Made by a program: the position numbers and the translations under genes. A DNA stretch of 64,000 bases from Acidimicrobiaceae bacterium. GTDB taxonomy: Bacteria > Actinomycetota > Acidimicrobiia > Acidimicrobiales > RAAP-2. A model generated the notes under the pieces. It was not told where the DNA came from and made no database searches. It worked only from the letters and a program-made list of their open reading frames with translations. This document shows, piece after piece, positions 44,369 through 52,546 of the stretch. The stretch's first letter is position 1, and each line of letters opens with the position of its first letter. Where the stretch lies: NCBI GenBank assembly GCA_003161255.1, contig PMOQ01000019.1, positions 62,001-126,000 on the forward strand, given 5' to 3'.

Positions 44369-45538
44369 ATGGCCGGTGCAGGAACCGCGATCCGCGTGAT
44401 CGACGCCGACACGCACCTGACCGAGCCGGTCGATCTTTGGACGGCACGGATACCTGCTCGCTTCCGCGATGAGGCACCGAGCGTTCGTTTTCACGAGCCG
44501 AGCGGCATGTGGCGCTGGGTCATCGGCGGCCGCTGGTGCAGCCTGGTCGGCAACTACAGCATGGCCGGATGGCGGGAGTTCCCCCCCTCGTGCCCGCCGA
44601 CGTTGAGCGACGCCGATCCGGCTTGCTACGACGCCAAGGCCAGGCTCGCCCATATGGACGCCTTTGGTATCTACGCGCAGGTGCTGTACCCCAACATCAT
44701 TGCCTTCGAGGGCCATGCGTTCATGGCACTCAAGGACGACGCGCTCAAGTTGGCCTGTGTTCAGACCTACAACGACTACGTGGTGGAGTTTGCTTCGTTG
44801 GCCCCCGAGCGTTTCGTTCTTCTCACAACCCTGCCCTTCTGGGACCTCGACGCCTCAATTGCTGAGCTGCGGCGGTGCCATGCCATGGGTCATCGCGGCG
44901 TTCTTTGGGCGGCAACGTTCGAGAAGCATGGGCTGCCAGATTTCGTTGACTCGCACTGGGACCCCTTGTATGCAGAGGCGCAGGATCTCGGGATGTCCAT
45001 CAACTTTCACGTTGGCGTAGGAAATACTGCCGAGGAGATCGAACAGGCGATGAACCGTGAGGGGTACGACCCGGCGTTTCAAACGGCTCGGTCTTCGATG
45101 TCGTTCGTTGGGAACGTAAGGATGATCGGGACCTTGCTGACGAGCGGCTTGTGTGAGCGATTCCCCCGGCTCGACTTCGTGTCTGTCGAGAGCGGATTCG
45201 GTTATATCCCGTTCCTTCTCGACGCGCTCGACTGGCAGTGGTTCGGTACGGGGGCCCGTGATCGATATCCCGAGCGCCTGCTCCCGAGCGAGTACTTCCG
45301 CAGGCAGGTTTACGCGATGTTCTGGTTCGAGAAGGACTCTTTGGAGTTACTGCCGAAGTACGACGACAACGTCATGTTCGAAACTGATTTTCCGCACCCG
45401 ACGAGCCTGCATCCGGGGCCGGCAAGCTATTCGCCGGGGCCGGCTGAGATCATCCGACGGGACACCGACATCGTCGGCGAGGCGGTCATGCGGAAGGTGC
45501 TTCAGGAAAACGCCTGCCGGGTGTACCACATCGACTGA
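44369..45538 (+). CDS. ACMSD-like amidohydrolase (copy 2)
   Basis: Amidohydro_2-type TIM-barrel enzyme of 389 residues, paralogous to the gene at 36976-38151. Metal/catalytic motifs: DADTHLTE at residues 12-19, FHVGVG in the middle, and FETDFPHPTSLHP near the C-terminal. Compared with copy 1 the region after the first motif differs (RWVIGGRWCSLVGNYS), so substrate specificity has probably diverged. GAGGGGAG precedes the ATG. It is followed convergently by a cupin gene of the same type that adjoins copy 1, an association kept after duplication. Decarboxylation or hydrolysis of a ring-cleavage-like acid is the usual chemistry of the group. Confidence 0.92.
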   Translation: MAGAGTAIRVIDADTHLTEPVDLWTARIPARFRDEAPSVRFHEPSGMWRWVIGGRWCSLVGNYSMAGWREFPPSCPPTLSDADPACYDAKARLAHMDAFGIYAQVLYPNIIAFEGHAFMALKDDALKLACVQTYNDYVVEFASLAPERFVLLTTLPFWDLDASIAELRRCHAMGHRGVLWAATFEKHGLPDFVDSHWDPLYAEAQDLGMSINFHVGVGNTAEEIEQAMNREGYDPAFQTARSSMSFVGNVRMIGTLLTSGLCERFPRLDFVSVESGFGYIPFLLDALDWQWFGTGARDRYPERLLPSEYFRRQVYAMFWFEKDSLELLPKYDDNVMFETDFPHPTSLHPGPASYSPGPAEIIRRDTDIVGEAVMRKVLQENACRVYHID

Positions 45539-45551
45539 CGCACAACGTGCG
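45539..45551. terminator. Short hairpin between convergent genes
   Basis: CGCAC and GTGCG pair around a 3-base loop inside the 36-base gap between two converging genes. Without a T-run this is only a weak terminator candidate. Confidence 0.25.
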
Positions 45552-45574
45552 AGCGGTCGACCTTTCCCGACGGG

Positions 45575-46123
45575 TCAGTTCGGGCCGGCGTTCGCCCTGA
45601 GCAAGGGGCCAATGGTGATCTGTTGCCAGGCGTCGGCGTTGGCCTCGATGGCGGCGTTCGCATCCCTCAGCCTGCTGGGCGGATTGCTAGCGAAGATAGT
45701 GGTGAAGCTGTCGACGTTGTGGCGGACCTCGAGGACCTCGATGCCCTCGGGCCCAGCGGTGTAGGAGTACGGCGCCAACGCGGGCACGAAGAAGCAGTCG
45801 CCTGCGCGCAACGTCTGATTGCCCATCAGCGCAGCGCCAGAGATAACGACGTAGAGGCAATCGCTCTCGTGCTTGTGGCGGAACAACGGAAAGTTCGGTT
45901 TGAAGAACAGGTACACGAGTGAGAAGCCGCCCTCTCCAGGCGTTTGGCGGACGAGCAGTCGGCTCGCCGTCCTTGCGGACGCCGCCAGCGCGACGGCGAC
46001 GTCCTTCAACTCGGTGTGATCTCCAAAGTCGCTCTTCTCGCCAAAGTCCGTTTGCGTGAGATCCGGAGCTTCTGCAGCGCGGTAGATCCGTATGCCGGAG
46101 CGCTGCGAGTCTTCAGCGGCCAT
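45575..46123 (-). CDS. Cupin-domain protein (copy 2)
   Basis: A 182-residue cupin with FRHKHESDCLYVVISG and GDCFFVPALAPYSYTAGPEG as its two motifs. It equals copy 1 in length and shares the framework GIRIYRAAEAPDL/GIRIHRANEAPEL, LVYLFFKPNFPLF and NADAWQQITIGPL. ATG 46123 follows GAAGGAAG. It begins inside the end of the P450 gene (11-base overlap), so P450 and cupin are one transcript. A metal-dependent oxygenase, isomerase or ligand-sensing function is possible; its role in the pathway is unknown. Confidence 0.9.
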   Translation of the reverse strand: MAAEDSQRSGIRIYRAAEAPDLTQTDFGEKSDFGDHTELKDVAVALAASARTASRLLVRQTPGEGGFSLVYLFFKPNFPLFRHKHESDCLYVVISGAALMGNQTLRAGDCFFVPALAPYSYTAGPEGIEVLEVRHNVDSFTTIFASNPPSRLRDANAAIEANADAWQQITIGPLLRANAGPN

Positions 46124-47354
46124 GGCTTCCTTCGTTCCCGATCGTCGGGCCCGGCGTGAACGTGATCGGCACGTCCAGCGGAGCACGGGTGAACGTGGAG
46201 TGATAGTGGATCTCAGCGCTCTGCTCAAGCTTGAGATCGCCAAGACGTCCCAGAAGCTCAGCCAGACCGACTCGGAGGTTCATACGGGCCAGGTTGGAAC
46301 CTGCGCAACGGTGCGGCCCAATGCCGAAGCTTACGTGTCGGTTGCTACCGCGCTCGAGGCTAAACTCATCGGGGTCCGGGAATTCAGCTTCGTCTCGATT
46401 CGCGGAAGTCCAGTAGATGATTACCTTGTCGCCCTCCTTGATCTGCCGACCACCGAGCTCGGTGTCACGGGTGGCTGTTCGAGCAATGGCGATGAACGGG
46501 GGGTCGAGACGCAGAAGCTCCTCCACCGCCTCGGGCAGCAAATCGGGTCGACGGCGAAGCAGATCCGGAATCTTGGGATCGTTGCAGAGTCGGACCATCA
46601 TCATTCCGAGCGCACCGGCCGTGGTCTCGAGCCCACCCAGGATGAGCAATTGAATCGTGCCCACGATCTCCTCATCGGTGATCGGCCGACCCTCGATCTC
46701 AGCCTCGAGCACCCCGTCGACGACATCACCACGCCGCGGCTGCCTGCGCCTCTGGTCGAGGAAGTCGGAGATCCAGTTTGAGAGACCCAACCAGCACTCG
46801 GCAGCCTCCGGGTCGTTTGGGGCCGACGACTTCGATGCCATGTAGGCAACCTTGTCGACTTCATCCCGGGGGGCACCAAGGGCGAATTCGAAGAAGGCGA
46901 GAGCCGGGAGCGGCCGGGCGAACGCCTGCATGAACTCACAGCGTCCGCTCTCGATGAAGTCGTCGATGAGACGCGTGACCAACGTACGGGTTGCCGACTC
47001 CCAGGGGGCCACGGCGGCGGGGGTGAAGTACGCGTTGATCAGCCGTTTGTAGACCCGGTGCAGCGGGGGATCGACTTCCACCGGGATGTTCCGGACTGCG
47101 ATCGGGCTTGCCGGCACGGTGAGCCCGTGGGCCGAACTGAAGGTCGCCCAGTCCTGGGCGACGCGCACCACGTCTTCGTACGCTGTCACCACCCAAAAGC
47201 CGCCGTGCTCGTCGCTTCGAGCGACCGGACACAGTGACCGCATTCGAGCGAGCGTGTCCGGAAGCCGCTCTGGGAGCTCGGTGGAGAGATGATCGAAATG
47301 GTGCAGGCACCAGTCATCGGTGACAGGGCCTGCGGTCAAAGGCTCCGTGGCCAT
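46113..47354 (-). CDS. Cytochrome P450 (paralogue of the 6.6 kb P450)
   Basis: Heme-thiolate monooxygenase of 413 residues. I-helix LLILGGLETTAGALG, ExxR in VEELLRLDPPF, heme loop SFGIGPHRCAGSN with axial Cys350. Long stretches are the same as in the P450 at 6561-7787. ATG 47354 follows AAGGGGG at good spacing; an upstream in-frame ATG would add an Arg-rich leader. The promoter has a GTGA-N4-TCAC site and TAAACT arranged as in its paralogue. It is translated ahead of the cupin with an 11-base overlap. No ferredoxin or reductase is adjacent; the small ferredoxin at 4.9 kb could serve both P450s. Confidence 0.95.
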   Translation of the reverse strand: MATEPLTAGPVTDDWCLHHFDHLSTELPERLPDTLARMRSLCPVARSDEHGGFWVVTAYEDVVRVAQDWATFSSAHGLTVPASPIAVRNIPVEVDPPLHRVYKRLINAYFTPAAVAPWESATRTLVTRLIDDFIESGRCEFMQAFARPLPALAFFEFALGAPRDEVDKVAYMASKSSAPNDPEAAECWLGLSNWISDFLDQRRRQPRRGDVVDGVLEAEIEGRPITDEEIVGTIQLLILGGLETTAGALGMMMVRLCNDPKIPDLLRRRPDLLPEAVEELLRLDPPFIAIARTATRDTELGGRQIKEGDKVIIYWTSANRDEAEFPDPDEFSLERGSNRHVSFGIGPHRCAGSNLARMNLRVGLAELLGRLGDLKLEQSAEIHYHSTFTRAPLDVPITFTPGPTIGNEGSHGR

Positions 47355-47412
47355 CAGCCCCCTTGCGTTTGGGCGGCCTCTTCGCCGCGCCGGCACCAAA
47401 AGTTTAGCGAAT

Positions 47413-47424
47413 GTGAGCGATCAC
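47413..47424. promoter_or_regulatory. Candidate operator GTGA-N4-TCAC with -10 element, second P450 promoter
   Basis: GTGAGCGATCAC (GTGATCGCTCAC on the coding strand) is followed, in the direction of the P450, by 6 bases and TAAACT (47406 down to 47401). This mirrors the promoter of the first P450 and shares a 15-of-16 match with the site at 1499-1514. Confidence 0.45.
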
Positions 47425-47621
47425 TTCCTCGGGCACGTCATCGAAGGAGCACGCTTCGGGCCCGCCCGGGCACCGCCCACGGCGGCTGTGGAGCCAAGGC
47501 CCGGGTGACCACCCTCTGGGGGTCCACGGAGGGCTGGCCAGCGGGCCGGCCAGCGGTCACCAAGTGTCCACAAACCGGCCGAGTTGACCGCGAATCATCA
47601 TGGTAGTGTCCCTCAGGTCAG
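47425..47621. other. Intergenic region between P450 and transporter operons
   Basis: No gene is seen in the 330 bases between the two divergent starts. The stretch is GC-rich with short GGCC-type repeats (CCAGCGGGCCGGCCAGCGG). TTGACC at 47584 and TAGTGT at 47604 could be a promoter for the transporter, though their 14-base spacing is short. Confidence 0.5.
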
Positions 47622-47635
47622 TGAGCGTTCGCTCA
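47622..47635. promoter_or_regulatory. Candidate operator, TGAGC-N4-GCTCA, at the transporter promoter
   Basis: TGAGCGTTCGCTCA is an almost perfect palindrome. With flanks (47620-47637) it matches the site before the Rieske oxygenase in 16 of 18 bases, although the two lie 42 kb apart and precede unrelated genes. It lies about 50 bases upstream of the binding-protein start. Confidence 0.5.
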
Positions 47636-47686
47636 GTCCAGCCTTGGGGTGACAGGCCGGGTTCCGACGAAAAGGGGAGGGCGGAA

Positions 47687-48895
47687 GTGAGTCAAATGTC
47701 AAAGTTGTGGCGCGGCGCTGGGGTAGTGGCGCTGGTGGTCGGACTCGGTTCGTTCTATGCGATCAGTACGCAAGCCTCAGCCGGCGCTGCGACGGGGGCG
47801 CCGATCACGGTCGGTGTCGTGTGCACCTGTTCCGGATCGTTCGGAGCTGACATCATGGCCGCCGAGCAGACCTACGAGGCCTGGGTGGACACCACGAACA
47901 AGGCCGGCGGGATCGATGGGCACAAAATTAAGCTCACCCTCGAAGACGACGCCGGGAACCCCGGAACCTCCGTCTCCGATGCCCAGACCCTCGTTTCGGA
48001 CCATGTGGACGCGATCCTGGACTTTTCGATCGTCGATCAGGCGTGGGCCTCCACGGTCCAGGCATCGAAGATCCCCGTCGTTGGTGGGGACGAGACGGAG
48101 ACGCCGTACTACACGAGTCCAGACTTCTACCCGGAAGGTCAGACGAATGACTCGGTGACCTATGCGAACGTGCTGACGGCCAAAAAAGCTGGAGCCACCA
48201 ATCTCGGCGACCTCTATTGCGCCGAAGCGCCATCGTGTGCGGAGGGCGTCCCACCGATCGAAGCAGCTGGTCAGAAGCTGTCAGTACCGGTCGTCTACAA
48301 CGCGGAGATCGCCGCGACAGCGCCCAACTACACCGCCCAGTGCGTGGCGGCGCAACAGGCAAAAGTGAGCGCGATCTTCGTCGGCGATGCATCTGCCATC
48401 ATCTCGAGGGTGGCTGCGAACTGCGCGCAGCAGAGCTACACCCCGATCTGGATCACCGAAGGCGAGGGCTTCGGCTTACAGATGGCTGCTACCCCCGGGC
48501 TCAAAGACAAGTTGTGGTCTGACTACGGCACAGCGCCGTTCTTCGACCACATTCCAGCCATCTCGGCGATGAACAAGGCGGTGGACAAGTACTACCCTGG
48601 CCTGCGTAACAACCAGAATGCATGGACCCAAATCGCAGCAGAGGCCTGGGCGTCCGGAATCCTCCTCGGTGACGCCGTCACAGCCAGCCACATCGGAACC
48701 ACTGGCACTCCGGGCCCGGCAGAGATTGTGAAGGGGCTCCAATCGCTGAAGAACGACACCTTGCAGGGCATGGCACCGCCGCTGAACTTCAAGGCAGGCA
48801 AGGATCACTCCATCGACTGCTGGTTCACGGCACGTGTCCAGAACGGGGCGCCCACGGTGGTGAACGCTGGCCGCGTGACCTGCGAGAAGGGCTAG
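47687..48895 (+). CDS. ABC transporter substrate-binding protein, branched-chain amino acid type
   Basis: Extracytoplasmic binding protein of the LivJ/LivK (HAAT) type, 402 residues. An N-terminal signal peptide is evident: a short basic start (SKLWRG), a hydrophobic core (GVVALVVGLGSFYAI) and small residues before the likely cut near AGA. The mature part begins PITVGVVCTCSGSFGADI, the usual first strand, and AGGIDGHKIKLTLEDDAGNP matches the family. There is no lipobox Cys in the leader. Cysteines are unusually many in the mature domain. GTG follows GGGGAGGG. HAAT systems also import amides, urea and aromatic or cyclic acids, and the catabolic setting favours one of these over amino acids. 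Confidence 0.93.
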   Translation: MSQMSKLWRGAGVVALVVGLGSFYAISTQASAGAATGAPITVGVVCTCSGSFGADIMAAEQTYEAWVDTTNKAGGIDGHKIKLTLEDDAGNPGTSVSDAQTLVSDHVDAILDFSIVDQAWASTVQASKIPVVGGDETETPYYTSPDFYPEGQTNDSVTYANVLTAKKAGATNLGDLYCAEAPSCAEGVPPIEAAGQKLSVPVVYNAEIAATAPNYTAQCVAAQQAKVSAIFVGDASAIISRVAANCAQQSYTPIWITEGEGFGLQMAATPGLKDKLWSDYGTAPFFDHIPAISAMNKAVDKYYPGLRNNQNAWTQIAAEAWASGILLGDAVTASHIGTTGTPGPAEIVKGLQSLKNDTLQGMAPPLNFKAGKDHSIDCWFTARVQNGAPTVVNAGRVTCEKG

Positions 48896-48916
48896 TCCCA
48901 GCAGACCACCCCCGAT

Positions 48917-48957
48917 ACCGTGGAGGTCCGGCCGCCTGTGAGCCGGGCCTCCACGGT
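48917..48957 (+). terminator. Strong hairpin between binding-protein and permease genes
   Basis: ACCGTGGAGG-T-CCGGC pairs with GCCGG-G-CCTCCACGGT, a 16-base-pair stem including one G-T wobble around a 9-base loop, in the 101-base gap. No T-run follows. It can act as a partial terminator or a 3' stabiliser, so that more binding protein than membrane protein is made. Confidence 0.6.
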
Positions 48958-48996
48958 GCAGTACCCCATCCGCTGTGAGCGAGGGCCCGCGCCTGA

Positions 48997-51780
48997 GTGA
49001 ACCAGTTCCTTCCGTTCATTGTGATAGGGCTCGCGACTGGCGCGGTCTACGGGCTGGCCGGTATGGGCCTGGTGCTCACGTACAAGACCTCGGGCATCTT
49101 CAACTTCGGCTATGGCGCGGTCGCGGCGCTCGACGTCTTTCTGTTCTATTTCCTCTACGCCGAGCACGGAGTGCCCTGGCCAGCCGCGGCGGCGATCTGC
49201 CTGCTCGTGTTCGCCCCGGTGCTTGGGCTCGCCCTGGAGCTCCTGTCCAGATCGCTCGACGGGGCGACCGAGACGGTCAAAGTCGTCGCGACGGTGGGGT
49301 TGATCCTCATCGTCGAAGCCATTGGATCGTTGTGGAATCCCGCCAACCCACCGACGTTCCCGCACTTCCTTGCGCAGTCGACCGTCCGCATCCTGGGAGT
49401 GAACGTCACGTGGGAGCAGATCATCCTCTTCTTGTTCTCGTTGACCGCGTCTGCTGTCCTGTATTGGTTCTTCCGATCGCTGCGCCTCGGCGTCCTCATG
49501 CGAGGCGTGGTGGACAACAACGACCTGGTGTCGATGAGCGGCGACGATCCCGTGCGCGTGCGGCGGTGGGCGTGGGTGATCGGGACCGTGTTCGCCTCGA
49601 TTGCCGGTCTGATGCTTGCGCCGACTCAGTCTCTCGACGGCGTGACGCTGACGACGGCCGTCTTTGCCGCCTTCGGGGCTGCCGCCATCGGCTACTTCAC
49701 CAACCTGCCTCTGACCTTCGCCGGGGGACTGCTGATCGGCGTCGCCGGCGCGCTGGTGGACAAGTACTCGGCCACCATCTCGTGGATCGGCGGAATACCG
49801 CCGAGTCTGCCGTTCCTCATCCTGTTTGTGGTGCTCATCGTGACGCCCCGTCGCCGGCTGGTGCAGAGACACGTGGCAGTTCAGGCACACGCACGCCGCG
49901 CCTATCAAGCGCCCGTTCGGGTGCGGTTGTCGGTTGGAGCGGTGGCGATCGGTCTCTTGGCGATCGTGCCACTGGTGCAGATCAATCATCTCTCCGTGTG
50001 GTCGGCCGCCCTGATCGACATCATCCTGTTTCAGTCCCTCGGCCTGCTGGTTCGACGATCCGGCCAGATCTCTCTGTGCCATTTCGCCTTCGCCGCTGTG
50101 GGTGCGGCGGCGTTCGGGCACTTTGCCGGGGACGGCATGCCGTGGCTGCTGGCCCTCGTGCTGGCGACGCTGGTCGCTGTGCCTGTCGGTGCGTTGGTCT
50201 CGATACCGGCCGTGCGGGTCTCGGGCGTCTTTCTCGCGCTCGCGACGCTGGGATTCGGCATTGTGATGGAGCAGGTGTTCTACACCCGCCAGTTCATGTT
50301 CGGCGCATCCTCGCTCGGCATCGCCGACCCCCGGCCGAATGTCTCGATCGGAGCATGGAACCTCTCGACGGACTCGGGGTTCTACTACCTGCTGTTAATT
50401 GTGACGGTGCTCGTGGTCATCACCGTGACCGCGATCAGCAACGGGCGTCTCGGTCGGCTCCTCGAGGCCATGGCCGACTCGCCGCTCGCCTTGGAGACGC
50501 ATGGGGCTACCTCGAGCGTCCTCAAGGTGATCGTGTTCTGCATCGCGGCCGCGATGGCTTCCCTGGCTGGAGCGCTCTCGGGCATGCTGTTCCACTTCAG
50601 CATCGGCAGCGATTTCGAGTCGTTCAACTCGTTGACACTTGTGGCGCTGGTGGTGATCATCACGATCGGCGACCCCTGGTATGCCGTTCTTGGCGCCATC
50701 GGCTACACCGTCATTCCCGGGTACGTCTCGGGCGAGACCACTAGCACCGTGTTGCTGTTGCTCTTTGGGCTGGCCGCGGCCACGGCTGCCTACGGCACTC
50801 GAGGCGGTACCACTCCGGCAGCGGTGCGGGCGTTTCTGGACCGCCTCGGCGGCCGGAGAGCCGGGCCACCGGGCTCGGTCGAGCTCTCCTCGGCGGCGCC
50901 CCATGCACCCCCGAGTAGGCATCCCGTGAGGCGGGGAGGCGAGCCAGCGGAGCGGGAAGGGTTGGTCGTCCGCCACCTCTCTGTCCAATTCGGTGGTGTG
51001 AGAGCGGTGGACGACGTCACGCTCAAGGCATCGACCGGTGTCATCACGGGCTTGATCGGGCCGAACGGTGCCGGGAAGACGACCACCTTCAACGCGTGTA
51101 GCGGCATCAACCGTCCGACCTCCGGTCAGATACTCCTGCACGGTGTGGACGTCAGTCGTCAGGGCTCCGCGCACCGAGCGAGGCAGGGTCTCGGACGCAC
51201 CTTCCAGCGGCCGGAGCTCTTCAATAGCCTGACGGTGAGGCAGAACATCGCCATGGGGCGGGAGGCGGCCATCGCAGGCCGCAATCCGCTCGCCCAGGTG
51301 TTTGGGTCGCGTCCCGCCAGCCGGCTGGTCACCGCCGTCACGGACGAGGCGCTTGTCCTCACCGGAACCAGCCGCATCGCTGACACCCAGGTGGGGCTGC
51401 TCCCGATTGGCCAGAGGCGCCTGGTCGAGCTGGCCCGGGCACTGGCCGGCCCTTTCGATCTTCTGCTACTCGACGAACCCTCATCCGGGCTCGATGTTCA
51501 TGAGACCGAGGAGTTCGGACGGGTGCTCAAGACCGTCGTACGCGAGAGGGGATGCGGTGTCCTGCTGGTCGAGCACGACATGACGCTGGTGCGTGAGATC
51601 TGTGACTACGTCTACGTGCTGGACTTCGGGTCGCTGATCTTCGAAGGATCCCCCGGGGAGATGCAGGAGTCCGACCAGGTTCGGGCTGCCTACCTTGGGA
51701 ATGCGCTTCCCATGGAGGTGGGCCTTCGCGACGAGCGTGCAGCCAAAGATGAGCGTGATCCGCTCACCCCGGGCTCATGA
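48997..51780 (+). CDS. LivH-LivM-LivG fusion: two permeases and an ATPase in one chain
   Basis: A 927-residue fusion for a branched-chain-type ABC importer. Residues 1-290 are LivH-like permease (GLATGAVYGLAGMGLVLTY, FNFGYGAVAAL). Residues about 310-600 are LivM-like (GQISLCHFAFAAVGAAAFG, VFLALATLGFGIVMEQVF). A Pro/Arg-rich linker covers about 610-650. The LivG ATPase follows, with Walker A at 688-695 (GPNGAGKT), a signature region reading LLPIGQRRLVELA and Walker B/D-loop LLLLDEPSSGLD near 820. In most bacteria these are three genes. GTG is used as start, with GAGGG about 12 bases upstream. The separate LivF gene follows immediately. Confidence 0.94.
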   Translation: MNQFLPFIVIGLATGAVYGLAGMGLVLTYKTSGIFNFGYGAVAALDVFLFYFLYAEHGVPWPAAAAICLLVFAPVLGLALELLSRSLDGATETVKVVATVGLILIVEAIGSLWNPANPPTFPHFLAQSTVRILGVNVTWEQIILFLFSLTASAVLYWFFRSLRLGVLMRGVVDNNDLVSMSGDDPVRVRRWAWVIGTVFASIAGLMLAPTQSLDGVTLTTAVFAAFGAAAIGYFTNLPLTFAGGLLIGVAGALVDKYSATISWIGGIPPSLPFLILFVVLIVTPRRRLVQRHVAVQAHARRAYQAPVRVRLSVGAVAIGLLAIVPLVQINHLSVWSAALIDIILFQSLGLLVRRSGQISLCHFAFAAVGAAAFGHFAGDGMPWLLALVLATLVAVPVGALVSIPAVRVSGVFLALATLGFGIVMEQVFYTRQFMFGASSLGIADPRPNVSIGAWNLSTDSGFYYLLLIVTVLVVITVTAISNGRLGRLLEAMADSPLALETHGATSSVLKVIVFCIAAAMASLAGALSGMLFHFSIGSDFESFNSLTLVALVVIITIGDPWYAVLGAIGYTVIPGYVSGETTSTVLLLLFGLAAATAAYGTRGGTTPAAVRAFLDRLGGRRAGPPGSVELSSAAPHAPPSRHPVRRGGEPAEREGLVVRHLSVQFGGVRAVDDVTLKASTGVITGLIGPNGAGKTTTFNACSGINRPTSGQILLHGVDVSRQGSAHRARQGLGRTFQRPELFNSLTVRQNIAMGREAAIAGRNPLAQVFGSRPASRLVTAVTDEALVLTGTSRIADTQVGLLPIGQRRLVELARALAGPFDLLLLDEPSSGLDVHETEEFGRVLKTVVRERGCGVLLVEHDMTLVREICDYVYVLDFGSLIFEGSPGEMQESDQVRAAYLGNALPMEVGLRDERAAKDERDPLTPGS

Positions 51781-51787
51781 CCTCGAC

Positions 51788-52483
51788 ATGCTGACCCTGC
51801 ATTCGGTGACGGCCGGGTATGGCGAGACCACCGTGCTGCGCGACGTGAACTTCACCGTTGGTGACGGCGAGGTCGTTGCCCTGCTTGGGCCGAACGGCGC
51901 CGGCAAGTCGACGCTGCTGCGGACAGCCACGGGGTTCGTGAAACCTCGGTCCGGACGCATTGAGTTCGGCGGGGCGGACCTGACCGGTCACCGGCCCCAC
52001 GCCTTCGTGAGACGTGGCATTTGCCACCTGCCGGAAGGTCGGGGGATCTTTCCGTCGCTCACCGTTCGGGAGAATCTGAGGATTCAGGCTCGCTCACGCG
52101 ACATGAACGAAGTGGTCGCGGAGGTGGCCGAGCTGTTTCCCGCCCTTGGTAGCCGGTTACGTCAGACCGCCGGAAGCCTTTCGGGGGGCGAGCAACAGAT
52201 GCTCGCCCTGTCCAGGGCGTACCTCACCCGGCCCAAGCTGGTCCTCATCGACGAGGCGTCACTCGGCTTAGCGCCGCTGCTCGTCGACAGAATCTACGAC
52301 GCCCTCCGCCAGCTCGTCGAGCGTGGCCTCTCCCTGGTCATCGTCGAACAGTACGTGCAAAAGGCGCTCGATCTCGCCAGCACCGTCTACATTCTGAATC
52401 GGGGCGAAGTCATCCATGTCGGCAAGGCGAACGAACTCAACAGCGACGAGATTTACCAGAGATACCTCGGGCTCTCGTCCTGA
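51788..52483 (+). CDS. livF: Branched-chain-type ABC transporter ATPase, LivF-like
   Basis: Second ATPase of the importer, 231 residues. Walker A G34-PNGAGKST, Q-loop region, signature LSGGEQQMLALSRA, Walker B VLIDEASLGLAPLLV with the LivF-typical LGLAP, and the H-loop replaced by VEQ (VIVEQYVQ), as is normal for LivF. It pairs with the LivG half of the fused protein. The ATG lies 8 bases after the fusion's stop but has no clear ribosome site; another in-frame ATG at 51749 would overlap the fusion by 32 bases. Coupled translation is likely either way. Confidence 0.92.
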   Translation: MLTLHSVTAGYGETTVLRDVNFTVGDGEVVALLGPNGAGKSTLLRTATGFVKPRSGRIEFGGADLTGHRPHAFVRRGICHLPEGRGIFPSLTVRENLRIQARSRDMNEVVAEVAELFPALGSRLRQTAGSLSGGEQQMLALSRAYLTRPKLVLIDEASLGLAPLLVDRIYDALRQLVERGLSLVIVEQYVQKALDLASTVYILNRGEVIHVGKANELNSDEIYQRYLGLSS

Positions 52484-52546
52484 GAGGGTGACTCGACATC
52501 GAAGCGGACGCTCGTTCTTGATCGATTCAAAGTTCGTGCCGGAAAG

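Noticed and set aside
52501-52514. GAAGC-N4-GCTCG as a further member of the TGAGC-N4-GCTCA family
   Set aside because: Only the AGC-N4-GCT core fits; the arms differ on both sides, so chance is a fair explanation.
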